From Opitutia bacterium (lineage in GTDB: Bacteria > Verrucomicrobiota > Verrucomicrobiia > Opitutales > T3Sed10-336): 43,523 nt of DNA. How positions within the stretch are numbered: the first letter of the stretch is position 1; the number at the start of each line of letters is the position of its first letter. Positions 32,606 through 42,021 of this stretch are shown piece by piece. The stretch lies in assembly GCA_003566885.1 (NCBI GenBank), contig PXBO01000095.1:1-43523 (forward strand), read 5' to 3'. The notes beneath the pieces were generated by a model. The model did no database searches, was not told the DNA's origin, and saw only the letters and a list, made by a program, of their open reading frames with translations. The position numbers and the translations under genes are program-made.

Positions 32606-32628
32606 CGATATTGAATTCACTCAAAGGC

Positions 32629-32997
32629 TCAGGCCGGGCTGGTTTTAGGCAGTTCGGCGGGAATTTCGATGGAATGGGGGTGGTTCCTTTTGACCTTTTT
32701 CAACCGTGCGCGCCGGCGTATCATCCGGTCGAGTTTGTCTACCACGCAGTCGATGGACTTGTGCAGGTCGTGCGTCGCTTCGCTAACCACCATATCCGGG
32801 CCGTTGATCTCGATTATGCCTTTGGCCACGAAGGGAGTTTCCTTGTTGTGATTGCTGTCGCAATCCAGCTCCATTCGGACTCGGACAATCCGTTCCTCGT
32901 GTCGAAATAGTTTATCAACCTTCTCACGCACAAAAGTTTTGAGCGATTCCGTCAGGTCAATGTGACGGCCGGAGATGATCAGGTCATTATCGTTCAT
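32629..32997 (-). CDS. hpf: Ribosome hibernation promoting factor, short form
   Basis: A 122-residue RaiA/HPF-family protein that binds the 30S decoding region and stabilises idle ribosomes in slow growth. The N-terminus NDNDLIISGRHIDLTESLKT and the basic MIRRRARLKKVKRNHPH stretch are typical. The fold beta-alpha-beta-beta-beta-alpha is readable through RVRMELDCDSNHNKETPFVA and MVVSEATHDLHKSIDCVVDK. It lacks the extra C-terminal dimerisation domain of long HPF. The start at 32997 has a good GGAAG ribosome-binding site. It converges with the PagL-like gene and lies head-to-head with the SDR gene. Confidence 0.92.
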   Translation of the reverse strand: MNDNDLIISGRHIDLTESLKTFVREKVDKLFRHEERIVRVRMELDCDSNHNKETPFVAKGIIEINGPDMVVSEATHDLHKSIDCVVDKLDRMIRRRARLKKVKRNHPHSIEIPAELPKTSPA

Positions 32998-33044
32998 CCT
33001 CTTTCTTCCTTTCTTGTTTAGGTTGCATCGGGGTAAAATGAATT

Positions 33045-33866
33045 ATGGGAAACAAATTGCAGTCCATGGCTTCTCAGTTTGCGACCGTGGTAATCACGGG
33101 TGGTTCCTCCGGAATCGGCAAAGCGTTCGTCCATCAGTTACACAGTTTGAACAGATCGATTTTCTTTTGCAATCTTTCCCGGAGCAAACCGTGCTTCGAA
33201 ACGGACGATATTGCGTACAAGCATTTTCCCTGCCATTTGGGGGAGCGTGGCGCGATAGAATCGGTTTTTCGGGAGGTGGTCCGTGAAATGCCGCCCGGGC
33301 GAATCCTTTTGATCAACAACAGTGGGTTTGGTTCGTACGGTCCGTTTCCGGAGCCCGCGCTGGAGGATCAGTTGGAGATGATCGACGTCAATGTCAGGGC
33401 CCTGGTCGAACTGACCGGGCGTTTTCTCCCCTTGTTGCGGGAGCGCGGGGGAGCGGTGGTGAATGTGGCCTCCACGGCGGCGTTTCAGCCCACCCCGTAC
33501 ATGGCGACCTACGGTTCGGGCAAGGCTTTTGTCCTGCACTGGAGCCTGGCGCTGGAGCGCGACCTGCAGGGCACGGGGGTGCGGGTGCTGGCCCTCTGTC
33601 CCGGGCCGACCGCCACCGACTTTTTTCTCCGGGCCGGCTTTAAGGAACGGGTGGTGTCTCCCGGTCTTTCCCAGACTCCGGATGAGGTGGTGATCGCGGC
33701 GTTGAAGGCTTTGGCGCGAGGGAAAAGGCTTTGTGTGCCCGGATGGAAAAACCGTGTTCTGACAGCGCTTTCGCCGCACCTTCCCAAGCCGTTGGCGGCC
33801 ACTCTGGGGGCCGCGATTCTGCGGCGGGTTCGCCTGGCACAACTGCGTGCGATGAAGCGGGAGTGA
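33045..33866 (+). CDS. Short-chain dehydrogenase/reductase
   Basis: A 273-residue NAD(P)-dependent SDR. The cofactor motif TGGSSGIG is at 18-25. The NNSG motif (INNSGFGSYG) replaces the common NNAG. The catalytic Ser is in VNVASTAAF, and the Tyr-x3-Lys pair is Y156/K160 (TYGSGKAF). PGPTATDF follows, as in classical SDRs of the DltE/YdfG-like group. The C-terminal basic helix (RRVRLAQLRAMKRE) suggests membrane association. The substrate is unknown. The start is ATG 33045 or possibly ATG 33066. It is divergent from hpf with 47 bases between. Confidence 0.9.
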   Translation: MGNKLQSMASQFATVVITGGSSGIGKAFVHQLHSLNRSIFFCNLSRSKPCFETDDIAYKHFPCHLGERGAIESVFREVVREMPPGRILLINNSGFGSYGPFPEPALEDQLEMIDVNVRALVELTGRFLPLLRERGGAVVNVASTAAFQPTPYMATYGSGKAFVLHWSLALERDLQGTGVRVLALCPGPTATDFFLRAGFKERVVSPGLSQTPDEVVIAALKALARGKRLCVPGWKNRVLTALSPHLPKPLAATLGAAILRRVRLAQLRAMKRE

Positions 33867-33965
33867 GTGTCTGTCAAACGAGATAAATCTTTACTTCCCC
33901 ACCCCGTCCGGACTTAGTCGTTTTTATTTATTTTTTACAAAACGCTTCGCTTATCCGACAGCTGA

Positions 33966-36479
33966 ATGCTGAAGAAATATGATCAACCGATTTCTTCCGT
34001 GCTCAACCCTTTTATCACGGGTTGCGGCTGGGCCGCCGCGTTGATTGCCGCCAGCGCCCTGACGGGATGGCTGGCCGGACTGGATAGCCTGAAGCGTATC
34101 TTTCCCGATTTGGCGGCCATGAATCCCGCGACCGCGGTGGGGTTGATTTTGTGCGCGACGGCGTTGTTATGGCTTCGGCGGCCGGAGATGGGCTCCGGCG
34201 GGCATGGCGGGATCCGCGTTTTCCCTGCCGCCGTTTCCGCCGGTATGGCGATGGCTGTCGGAATGGCTGTTTTGGTCGGGCACCTCGGGGGTTGGGATAT
34301 CGGGGTCGACCGCTGGTTGTTTCGTGGCTCGCTCGAGGGGGCGACCGGCGCCTTTCCGGATCGTATGGCGCCGAATACCGCCTTCCTGATGGCACTCAGC
34401 GGGGCCTCGCTGCTGATAACCGCGACGGGAAAGGGGCGAAGGGCCTTCACTGTGGCCCAGGCCATGGCGGCCGCGGTTCTCGGACTGGCGGTGCTGGTGT
34501 TGGTGGGTTATGCCTACCGGACCGGTTCCTTCCTTTCCGGGAGCGCAACCATTCCCATGGCGCTGAACACCGCTGTCGCCTTCCTGGCGCTGGGGTTTGG
34601 CGCTTTTTTTCTCCGGCCCGGGGCAGGTCTTGCCGCGCCGCTGGTGGCCGAAAACGTCGGCGGCATTCTGCTGCGGCGTTTGCTGCCGGCCGCCATTCTG
34701 GTGCCGCTTTTTCTGGGCGGCACTCTGCGGTTGGGGGAGACGCGCGGCTGGTTTAACGGGGAGGTCGCGTTTTCTTTGTTGGTGATATTGGTGATGGCCT
34801 TTCTGTCCGTGCTTACCTGGAGTTGCGTCGCTCCCCTGAACCGGGTGCAGAAGGCATTGGTGGCGGCGCGGGATGAGATGGAGGCCCGGGTGCGAGAACG
34901 TACGGCCGCGCTGACCAAGGAACAGGAGATGCTGAATGTGGTGCTGGGCAATGCGCGCGCCCATATCGTGGCTTGCGACACCTCGGGCCGGGTGGTGCTC
35001 GACAATCGGGCTTCGGCGGCGGCTGACGGTTGGTCCCTTTCTCCGGTTCCCCGCGAGCGGTGGGCGGAATACTTCAATTACCGTCACCCCGGAAATCGTC
35101 TGCGCCTTGCGCCGGAGGAGTTGCCGTTGTTTCGAGCGTTGCGGGGCTCGGTGGTGCGGGGCGAGGAATTGTTGAAGCCGGACGGTCAGGGCGGATTTCG
35201 TATTCTGACCGCGTCCGCCCAGCCGATCGCCGATCCGGAAGGGAATCCGCTGGGTGCGGCGGCTTTTGTGCACGACATCACCGAACAGCGCCAGGTCGAC
35301 CGTCAGCTCCAGCGTTCTCAACGGCTGGAGAGTATCGGCACCCTGGCCGGGGGAATCGCCCATGACCTGAACAACGTTCTCGTGCCTGTACTCATGGGTG
35401 TGCAGACGCTGCGGGAAATGTCGCAGGAGCCCGACGGGCACAAAATCCTGGAAACGGTGGAGGCCAGCACCCGCAGGGGAATCGGCGTTGTGAAGCAAAT
35501 CCTCTCGTTTGCGCGGGGCAGCGGAGGCGAGCGCGTGGAGATGCGGCTTGAAGGGCTGGTCGATGAGCATGTCGCCATGATTCGCGAGACTTTCCCGGTA
35601 TCGATTTCCATCGAATCCGAAATTGCCGAAACGTTGTTGCCGGTGCGCGGAGACGCGACCCAGTTGCACCAGGTGCTGATGAACCTTTGTCTCAACGCCC
35701 GGGATGCCATGCCGGCGGGCGGTAAGTTGATTCTGAGCGTTCGCAATCATGTTGTCGCGGAAGGCGATCCCCTGATCGAGGGGGGAGTGCGGCCCGGGGC
35801 CTACGTCGAATTGGCGGTGGCAGACACCGGTGAAGGAATCTCCCGCGAGCATATCGACCGGGTGTTCGATCCCTTTTTTACCACCAAAGAGCTCGGTAAG
35901 GGGACCGGTCTGGGACTGTCCACGGCGGTGGGGATCGTACGCGATCATGGCGGATTCTGGCAGGTGGAAAGTGAAGCGGGGTTGGGGTCGGTCTTTCGCT
36001 TTTTTATCCCGGCGATCGAGGATCGCGGGGTTGCGGAACGTGTGGTCGAACGCCGGGAGCGCATCGGCGGAAACGGTCAAAGGGTGCTGCTGGTGGACGA
36101 CGACCCATCGGTCCTGACCGTGACCCGGGGGTTGCTGGAGCGTTATGGCTACAGCGTGACCACCGCCGGCAACGGCTTGGAAGCGGTGGCGTGTTTCGAG
36201 GCCAGGAAAGATCCCATTGACCTGATTATCATCGACATGTCCATGCCCGTGATGGATGGTCCCACGGCCATTCGCCGGTTGCGCGAATTGTCGCCCGAGG
36301 TTCCCATAATCGCCGTGAGCGGACTGCCGGAGAACCGGTTGGAGGCGGAAAAGGCCTCGGATGGGACGGCTTACTTTCTCCTGAAACCCTACACGGTGGG
36401 AGTGGTTCTGGAAACCGTCAGGCGGGCCATTTGTACCGCCAGTCGATGCGACGAGCCGGATTTGCTGGGGCAAACCTGA
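33966..36479 (+). CDS. Hybrid sensor histidine kinase with receiver domain
   Basis: An 837-residue membrane-bound sensor. Residues 1-290 contain seven or eight hydrophobic helices with no periplasmic ligand domain, so they may sense within the membrane. A short coiled-coil (EMEARVRERTAALTKEQE) leads to a PAS-like domain (~320-435). The HisKA box is GGIAHDLNNVL with phospho-accepting His466. The HATPase_c domain shows NLCLNARDA, DTGEGI, DPFFTTKELGKGTGLGL. A C-terminal receiver domain carries Asp757 (IIIDMSMPVMDG). The layout resembles phosphorelay kinases that use an internal receiver. No cognate regulator gene is adjacent. The start is ATG 33966. Confidence 0.92.
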   Translation: MLKKYDQPISSVLNPFITGCGWAAALIAASALTGWLAGLDSLKRIFPDLAAMNPATAVGLILCATALLWLRRPEMGSGGHGGIRVFPAAVSAGMAMAVGMAVLVGHLGGWDIGVDRWLFRGSLEGATGAFPDRMAPNTAFLMALSGASLLITATGKGRRAFTVAQAMAAAVLGLAVLVLVGYAYRTGSFLSGSATIPMALNTAVAFLALGFGAFFLRPGAGLAAPLVAENVGGILLRRLLPAAILVPLFLGGTLRLGETRGWFNGEVAFSLLVILVMAFLSVLTWSCVAPLNRVQKALVAARDEMEARVRERTAALTKEQEMLNVVLGNARAHIVACDTSGRVVLDNRASAAADGWSLSPVPRERWAEYFNYRHPGNRLRLAPEELPLFRALRGSVVRGEELLKPDGQGGFRILTASAQPIADPEGNPLGAAAFVHDITEQRQVDRQLQRSQRLESIGTLAGGIAHDLNNVLVPVLMGVQTLREMSQEPDGHKILETVEASTRRGIGVVKQILSFARGSGGERVEMRLEGLVDEHVAMIRETFPVSISIESEIAETLLPVRGDATQLHQVLMNLCLNARDAMPAGGKLILSVRNHVVAEGDPLIEGGVRPGAYVELAVADTGEGISREHIDRVFDPFFTTKELGKGTGLGLSTAVGIVRDHGGFWQVESEAGLGSVFRFFIPAIEDRGVAERVVERRERIGGNGQRVLLVDDDPSVLTVTRGLLERYGYSVTTAGNGLEAVACFEARKDPIDLIIIDMSMPVMDGPTAIRRLRELSPEVPIIAVSGLPENRLEAEKASDGTAYFLLKPYTVGVVLETVRRAICTASRCDEPDLLGQT

Positions 36480-36492
36480 TTCCCTGGCCCGG

Positions 36493-36509
36493 ATTATTCG
36501 TTGAATAAT
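36493..36509. other. Short hairpin between convergent genes
   Basis: ATTATTC-GTT-GAATAAT, a seven-base stem. It lies between the convergent kinase and rluA-type genes. It is weak and lacks a T-run, so any terminator role is doubtful. Confidence 0.25.
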
Positions 36510-36537
36510 TCAGGCGCGAGAGAAGATCGCTCCGCTC

Positions 36538-37368
36538 CTACGGCGGGGCGATGCCGTGGTCCTGGCAGAACCTTGCCAGGTCGGAGGGCAGGGGTGCGGT
36601 GAAAGACGCTTCGTACTCCGGGGCGGAAAATCGCAACTTCCAGGCATGCAGCGCCTGGCGGGGGAGGGGCAGGCGGGCCGCCAGTTCAGGGGTCCAACCG
36701 CGCTCGATGAATTCCAGGTACAGGCGGGCGTCGGGCCCGTAGATTTTGTCGCCGGCCAAAGGGACGCCCAGCCAGGCGGCGTGGGCGCGAATCTGGTGTT
36801 TGCGGCCGGTAAGGGGAGTGATGGCGGCCAGGGTGAATCCGTTCGCCCGCGCCAGGGGTTCGAAGTGGGTGCGAGCCGTTTGGGCCGAGCGGGAATCGCG
36901 GACGGTCTGTTTCACATAGACCGGACTGTCGACATCACGCGCCAGCTTGCGGTCGACCAGAATGGCGTCGGGCAGATCGCCCTGCAGAATGCCCAGGTAG
37001 GATTTTTCCACCTGCCGGTTCTGGAAGGCCATCTGGGTGACGCGGGCCGCTTTGCGGTGTTTGGCCAGCACCACCAGACCGCTGGTTTCGCGGTCGAGCC
37101 GGTGTACCAGGTGAACCACCGAAAGCCCGAGGTATTCGCGGCAGGCTCCGACCAGGCTGGACCATGGGCCGTTCTTGGAGGGGTGACAAACCGCTCCCCC
37201 GGGCTTGTTCATCACCAGCAGGTCGGCATCCTCGTGGAGGATCCAGGTCGGCAACTCCGCCGGGTCGATGAGGGGTGCTTCGCCCGTCATGAAGTCGGTC
37301 GCGATCGGGGCCGATGCAGGCGCTGATGCCGGTTCCGCGGGTGGAAGGTCCTGGTTCTCGCTCGTCAT
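36538..37368 (-). CDS. RluA-family 23S rRNA/tRNA pseudouridine synthase
   Basis: A 276-residue pseudouridine synthase that isomerises uridine in rRNA or tRNA. The catalytic Asp is in [18 protein letters not shown], the RluA motif II. The lead motif [20 protein letters not shown] and the C-terminal [26 protein letters not shown] are diagnostic. There is no S4 domain, which points to an RluA/TruC-like member and not RluC/D. The site modified is not known. I chose ATG 37368, although the Pro/Ala-rich first ~27 residues could be skipped by the ATG at 37290. The long frame across gltX is a shadow. It is divergent from gltX. Confidence 0.93.
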   Translation of the reverse strand: MTSENQDLPPAEPASAPASAPIATDFMTGEAPLIDPAELPTWILHEDADLLVMNKPGGAVCHPSKNGPWSSLVGACREYLGLSVVHLVHRLDRETSGLVVLAKHRKAARVTQMAFQNRQVEKSYLGILQGDLPDAILVDRKLARDVDSPVYVKQTVRDSRSAQTARTHFEPLARANGFTLAAITPLTGRKHQIRAHAAWLGVPLAGDKIYGPDARLYLEFIERGWTPELAARLPLPRQALHAWKLRFSAPEYEASFTAPLPSDLARFCQDHGIAPP

Positions 37369-37482
37369 GATCGGCACATTCTCGGGCGCAACCGGGGGAA
37401 AGGCAATTTCGGGCGCCCGGCGGCCCTTTTTTTTCCATTTGCCATGAGGCCTCGATCGGGCGCAAATTACGGGTTTGCACGT

Positions 37483-38901
37483 ATGAGTGAGGTCAGAGTA
37501 CGTTTCGCACCCAGTCCTACCGGGTTTTTTCACATCGGCGGCGCCCGCACCGCCCTGTTCAATTGGTTGTACGCCCGCCACACCGGAGGAAAATTCATCC
37601 TGCGAATCGAGGACACCGATCGTGAGCGCAATACCAAAGAGGCTCTTCGCGTTATTTTGGAGGGATTGCGCTGGTTGGGATTGGACTGGGACGAAGGTCC
37701 GGAAGCGGGCGGCGAACACGGGCCGTATTTTCAAAGCGAGCGTTCTTCCATCTATCTCGATTACCTGGGGAAGTTGAAGGACAAGAACCGGGTGTACGAG
37801 AAAGACGGCGCCGTGTATTTCCGGCTCGAGGGAGAGCGGTACGTGGAATTCGATTCCTACAAAAAATGCGAGGTGGAAAAAGTCCGGGCCGCCCCGCAGG
37901 TGATCGAGGATCGGGTGCGCGGACGGGTGGAGCGGGCGGAAGACCGTGACTTTGTCCTTTTCCGTCGCAATGGCCAACCCGGGTTCCATTTCGTCAACGT
38001 GGTCGACGACCTCACCATGGGAATCACGCATGTTATTCGCGGCGAGGACCATCTGTCCAACACCAGCAAGCACTGTGAGTTGTTCCAGGCCCTGGGCGCC
38101 GAGCCCCCGGTCTTTGCGCACATTCCGCTCATTCTCAAGAGCAACGGATCGGGCAAGATGAGCAAGCGCGACTCCGGATCCCTGGTGGAGGAATACCAGC
38201 GGCGGCGCTTCGTGCCGGAGGCGGTGCGCAATTATCTGTGTCTCCTGGGGTGGTCTCCCAAGGATGATCGCGAGAAGATGGACCTCGAGGAGATTATCGA
38301 GCTTTTTGACCTGTCGGGCATCAACAGCAACAATGCCCGTTTCGACGAGAAAAAGCTGTCCTTCATGAATGCGGCCTACCTGCGCGAGATGCCGCGGGAG
38401 CGTTTTGGTCGCGAAGCCTGGGACTACCTGGTGAAGGCGGAGGCACTCAAACAAGAGGGCGTCGATGTCTCGCAGTGGACTCAGGGGGACCGCCGGTACT
38501 TTGAGGGAGTGATGAAGCTCTGCCAGGAGAAAGTCCGGTCGATCGAGGATCTGCCCCGTTTCGTGGCCTATTTCTTCACCGAGGACTATCCGGTGGATCC
38601 CAAAGCGAGCGAAAAGGTTTTGAAGAAGGGCTCCCCGGGGGCCCGCCTGCGGGAGGTGCGCGCCGCCCTGGAAGAGGTACCCGCTTTCACCGAGGAGAAA
38701 CTGGAGGAGCGGGTAAAGGCGCTTACCGAGGCTACCGGCTGCGGCGCCGGGGACTACATTCATCCGACCCGGCTCGCGGTTTCCGGAACGAACGTCGGGC
38801 CGTCTTTTTACGGAATGCTTTGTGTTCTGGGCAAGGCCCGGGTGTTGGCGCGCATCGATCGTTTTCTGCAATCGATGGAGCCCGTTCCGGCGGCCGGTTA
38901 A
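37483..38901 (+). CDS. gltX: Glutamyl-tRNA synthetase
   Basis: A 472-residue class I synthetase that charges tRNA-Glu. The ATP-binding HIGH-equivalent is [19 protein letters not shown] at the N-terminus; the KMSKS loop reads [17 protein letters not shown]. The editing-free Rossmann core is followed by the C-terminal helical anticodon-binding domain ending [10 protein letters not shown]. Length is normal for a bacterial GluRS. I chose ATG 37483 ([14 protein letters not shown]); the frame upstream to 37444 adds 13 unrelated residues. It is divergent from the pseudouridine synthase and convergent with the response regulator (27 bases apart). Confidence 0.97.
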   Translation: MSEVRVRFAPSPTGFFHIGGARTALFNWLYARHTGGKFILRIEDTDRERNTKEALRVILEGLRWLGLDWDEGPEAGGEHGPYFQSERSSIYLDYLGKLKDKNRVYEKDGAVYFRLEGERYVEFDSYKKCEVEKVRAAPQVIEDRVRGRVERAEDRDFVLFRRNGQPGFHFVNVVDDLTMGITHVIRGEDHLSNTSKHCELFQALGAEPPVFAHIPLILKSNGSGKMSKRDSGSLVEEYQRRRFVPEAVRNYLCLLGWSPKDDREKMDLEEIIELFDLSGINSNNARFDEKKLSFMNAAYLREMPRERFGREAWDYLVKAEALKQEGVDVSQWTQGDRRYFEGVMKLCQEKVRSIEDLPRFVAYFFTEDYPVDPKASEKVLKKGSPGARLREVRAALEEVPAFTEEKLEERVKALTEATGCGAGDYIHPTRLAVSGTNVGPSFYGMLCVLGKARVLARIDRFLQSMEPVPAAG

Positions 38902-38928
38902 CGGTCCCGGCGCTCTTTCAGGGCGGGC

Positions 38929-39714
38929 TCAGGCGCCGCGTTTTGCGGCCGGGGCGCCCTTTTCCGCTTTACCCTCGTCGCTCTTGTCTTCGGGGTCGTA
39001 AATGTACCCGACCCCGTGAATGGTGCGGAAGGGGGACAAGTCGCAGCCGTTTTTGGTCAGAGCGTCACGAATCTTCACGATATACTGATCCAGCGACCGG
39101 CTGCGGACATCGGCGTGTATCCCCCAGACCGAGTGAATCAGGCTCTTGCGGGAAAGGACCACGCTCTGGTTGGAAAAAAGAAATTGGAGAATCCCGAGCT
39201 CTTTACGCCCCAGGCTCTTCACTTCGCCGTTCGGGTATTCTATTTCCAGACGTTGCGGATTGATGGTGGCGCCGCAGAAAGGGAACGGGTTTTCGCTCAG
39301 GCTGGCGTTCTTGGTTACCTTCTGATCCTTGAGCGTTTCGGTGCGGCGCAGGACCGCGTTGATTCGCGCGATAAGTTCGGGGAAACTGAACGGCTTTGTG
39401 ATGTAGTCGTCTCCGCCGCTTTCCAGTCCCTTGATGATGTTCACCTCGGAATGGCTGCCGGTGACAAAAATAGTGGGGATCTCAATATTGCTCTTCTTCA
39501 GGCTCTCCAATAAAGCGAAGCCGTCCTGGTCGGGCAGTCCCAGATCGAGCAGCAGCAGGTTGGCGAAGTTCTTTTTTAGAAATCGCGTGGCCGGAGCACC
39601 GCTGTGGTAGGTCATGGTCATCATGCCCGACTCCTCGAGGTTGAGAGCGATGAGTTTGGCTAGGTCGACTTCGTCTTCGACTATGACAACAAGTGGTTTG
39701 GCTTCGCGACTCAT
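38929..39714 (-). CDS. OmpR/PhoB-type response regulator
   Basis: A 261-residue two-component regulator. The receiver domain (1-~120) has the acidic pocket VVIVEDEVD, the phospho-acceptor Asp in LLLLDLGLPDQDG, the Thr in FVTGSH and the Lys in DYITKPF. The winged-helix DNA-binding domain (~150-245) shows RKELGILQFLFSNQSVVLSR, then VRSRSLDQYIVKIRDAL and TIHGVGYIYD. A charged tail (DKSDEGKAEKGAPAAKRGA) follows. No kinase gene is adjacent, so this is an orphan. The target genes are unknown. The start is ATG 39714. Confidence 0.93.
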   Translation of the reverse strand: MSREAKPLVVIVEDEVDLAKLIALNLEESGMMTMTYHSGAPATRFLKKNFANLLLLDLGLPDQDGFALLESLKKSNIEIPTIFVTGSHSEVNIIKGLESGGDDYITKPFSFPELIARINAVLRRTETLKDQKVTKNASLSENPFPFCGATINPQRLEIEYPNGEVKSLGRKELGILQFLFSNQSVVLSRKSLIHSVWGIHADVRSRSLDQYIVKIRDALTKNGCDLSPFRTIHGVGYIYDPEDKSDEGKAEKGAPAAKRGA

Positions 39715-39907
39715 GACTTGACGTGGGTGGCTTGGTCGGCACTTCGGGGTTAATCGTTAACCCGATTTTCCGGAACCTCAGATTGAGAGCATCCGGAAAC
39801 TCAGTCCGAAGTGGTTGGTGTTGACGATTTGAGATAGTGAAACCGCGAGCATATGTCAAAAAAAAATAAACTTGAAGGCGCCGGCGATTGCGCCACTTGG
39901 TGAGAGG

Positions 39908-40795
39908 GTGTCAATTTCACCTTCCAAAGTCCTGATGATCGGTCTTCCCAAGGGAAGTCTGGAGGAGGCGACTCTCCGGCTTTTCGGCAAAGCCGGATTT
40001 CGCATCGGAAAAAGTTCTCGCTCTTACCGTCCTTCCATTGACGACGACCAGCTTGACGGTCGCTTCGTGCGCGGACAGGAAATCAGCCGGTACGTCGAGC
40101 ACGGTTATTTCGATTGCGGGCTTACCGGCCATGACTGGGTCCTGGAAAACGATTCCGACGTCATCGAGGTTTGCGACCTGCTCTACAATCGTGCCTCGCT
40201 CCGCCCCGCCTACTGGGTGTTGGCGGTGCCGGAGGATTCTCCGGTGCGTTCCGTGCGGGACCTTCAGGGCAAGCGGATCGCCACCGAGGTGGTCAATCTC
40301 ACCCGCAAGTTTCTTCAGGAACATGGCGTGGAGGCCGAAGTGGAGTTCTCCTGGGGCGCCACCGAGGTCAAGGTTCCGGATTTGGTCGACGCCATCGTCG
40401 AACTCACCGAAACCGGAAGCTCGCTGCGGGCGAACAAACTGCGGGTGGTGGAGACGTTGCTCACGACCAATACCAAATTTATCGCCAATCGTCAGAGTTG
40501 GGAGGATCCGGAAAAACGGCGCAAGATCGAGAACATCGCACTGTTGCTGAAGGCGGCCCTGGAGGCCGAGTCCAAGGTCGGGATCAAGCTCAACGCCAGG
40601 AAGGAAGGTTTGGAAGGACTCCTGGCGGCGTTGCCCTCGCTGCGCAATCCAACCGTTTCTCCTCTCAGTGCCGATGGGTGGGTGGCGATCGAGACCATCG
40701 TGGACGAATCGGTGGTGCGCGAAATCATTCCGTTGCTGAAGGCTTCGGGCGCCGAGGATATCATCGAGTATCCGCTGAACAAAGTGGTGCGTTGA
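39908..40795 (+). CDS. hisG: ATP phosphoribosyltransferase, long form
   Basis: First enzyme of histidine synthesis: condenses ATP and PRPP to phosphoribosyl-ATP; feedback-inhibited by histidine. About 295 residues, the long HisG form with a C-terminal regulatory domain. Landmarks are [20 protein letters not shown], the PRPP-binding [20 protein letters not shown] and the C-terminal [20 protein letters not shown]. The start is uncertain: GTG 39908 gives [20 protein letters not shown] 39935 would begin within the first strand, and TTG 39872 is also in frame. It stands alone, divergent from the response regulator, and hairpin element B follows its stop by 42 bases. Confidence 0.95.
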   Translation: MSISPSKVLMIGLPKGSLEEATLRLFGKAGFRIGKSSRSYRPSIDDDQLDGRFVRGQEISRYVEHGYFDCGLTGHDWVLENDSDVIEVCDLLYNRASLRPAYWVLAVPEDSPVRSVRDLQGKRIATEVVNLTRKFLQEHGVEAEVEFSWGATEVKVPDLVDAIVELTETGSSLRANKLRVVETLLTTNTKFIANRQSWEDPEKRRKIENIALLLKAALEAESKVGIKLNARKEGLEGLLAALPSLRNPTVSPLSADGWVAIETIVDESVVREIIPLLKASGAEDIIEYPLNKVVR

Positions 40796-40837
40796 TCGGG
40801 GCGGGGCGTTTTCGCTGGCGGGCGACCGGCGATCTCC

Positions 40838-41077
40838 TAGGAGTCTGTCGGGCTTCGCCGACAGACTCCTAAAAGAGGAAATATCATGACAAAAAGCGGG
40901 GAGATTATTAGAGAAAGGCAAAGAAATCGGGTGAGAATGAACGCGATTCGAGCCTAAAGCAGCCTTCACATACGCATTCATGAGTTTTTTCACACCAATT
41001 CCACTCTTTTGTCATGAAATTTCCTCCATTAGCAGCCTGTCGGACTTAGGCGGTAGCCTAAGTCCGACAGGCTGCTA
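40838..41077 (-). mobile_element. Hairpin-bounded 240-bp element, copy B
   Basis: Reverse-oriented relative of 12000-12236. The left hairpin (40838-40871) has arms TAGGAGTCTGTCGG and CCGACAGACTCCTA. The right hairpin (41030-41077) is perfect over 22 base pairs: TAGCAGCCTGTCGG plus ACTTAGGC, loop GGTA. Both inner repeats are clear here: GAGGAAATATCATGAC on the left, GTCATGAAATTTCCTC on the right. No gene in the core. Compared with copy A, one stem position differs as G:C versus C:G on the two arms, a compensatory change. The right end abuts the ribosome-binding region of the amidase gene. Confidence 0.85.
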
Positions 41078-41083
41078 GGGTAA

Positions 41084-41950
41084 ATGTATATGAAAGTCGT
41101 TATCGGCCTAATCCAATCCCGTTGCGGCGGCCGCCAGGAAGAGAACCTGGAGCGTGCCCTTGCCGGCATCGGCGAAGCCGCGTCCCGGGGTGCGAACATC
41201 GTTTGTCTCCAGGAGTTGTTTCTGACGCCCTACTTTTGTCAGGTTGAGGATGCGGACCGTTTTTCTCTGGCGGAACCCGTTCCGGGACCCACCACCGAGA
41301 GGCTGTCCCGGGCGGCGGCCGAGCACGGGTGTGTGGTGATCGGTTCTTTGTTCGAAAGGCGCGCTCCCGGGATCTACCACAACACCGCGGTGGTGATCGA
41401 TGCCGACGGCACCTACCTCGGCAAGTATCGCAAGACCCATATTCCGGACGATCCCAACTACCACGAAAAATTCTATTTCACGCCGGGCGATTTGGGCTAC
41501 CGGGCCTGGGATACCCGTTTCGGTCGAATCGGGGTGCTGGTCTGCTGGGACCAATGGTACCCGGAAGAGGCCCGCCTGACCGCGCTTTCCGGGGCGCAAA
41601 TTCTGTTCTATCCGACGGCGATCGGCTGGATGGACGAGGAGCGCGAAAACGAGGGCGACGCCCAGCACTGTGCCTGGGAGACCGTTCAACGGGGACATGC
41701 CGTGGCCAATGGCTGTTACGTGGCGGCGGTAAATCGAACCGGACGGGAGGACGCGCTGGATTTCTGGGGGGGGTCGTTCGTGGCCAACCCGTTTGGTGAG
41801 ATCATGGCAAAAGCTCCCGCCGACCGGGAGGAAGTGCTTCTGGTGGAGTGCGATCTCGGCCGCATCGAGGAAATTCGTCGGAATTGGCCCTTCTTCCGCG
41901 ACCGTCGAATCGAAACCTATGGCGACATCGGCAGACGTTTTATCGATTGA
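41084..41950 (+). CDS. aguB: N-carbamoylputrescine amidase
   Basis: A 288-residue nitrilase-superfamily enzyme that hydrolyses N-carbamoylputrescine to putrescine in the agmatine route of polyamine synthesis. The catalytic triad is visible: Glu44 (CLQELFLTPYF), Lys117 (KYRKTHIPDDPNYHEKFYF) and Cys154 (GVLVCWDQWYPEEAR). These segments are the ones that separate AguB from other nitrilases. The start is ATG 41084 (MYMKVV) or ATG 41090. The only ribosome-binding candidate, AGGG, overlaps the end of element B. The partner agmatine deiminase gene is not in the window. rpiB follows. Confidence 0.92.
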   Translation: MYMKVVIGLIQSRCGGRQEENLERALAGIGEAASRGANIVCLQELFLTPYFCQVEDADRFSLAEPVPGPTTERLSRAAAEHGCVVIGSLFERRAPGIYHNTAVVIDADGTYLGKYRKTHIPDDPNYHEKFYFTPGDLGYRAWDTRFGRIGVLVCWDQWYPEEARLTALSGAQILFYPTAIGWMDEERENEGDAQHCAWETVQRGHAVANGCYVAAVNRTGREDALDFWGGSFVANPFGEIMAKAPADREEVLLVECDLGRIEEIRRNWPFFRDRRIETYGDIGRRFID

Positions 41951-42021
41951 CCCCGGAAACGGCGGCGGAACGGAAATTTTCTTGGCCCGGCGGCGGATTC
42001 CACTGTAATGGACGGATTTTT

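Noticed and set aside
34167-36473. Long minus-strand frame (768 codons) opposite the hybrid kinase
   Set aside because: His/Gln/Arg-rich shadow of a gene with all kinase motifs on the other strand.
37444-38871. Extended N-terminus of the pseudouridine synthase across gltX
   Set aside because: The extra ~500 residues are the antisense of gltX; the real protein starts near 37368.
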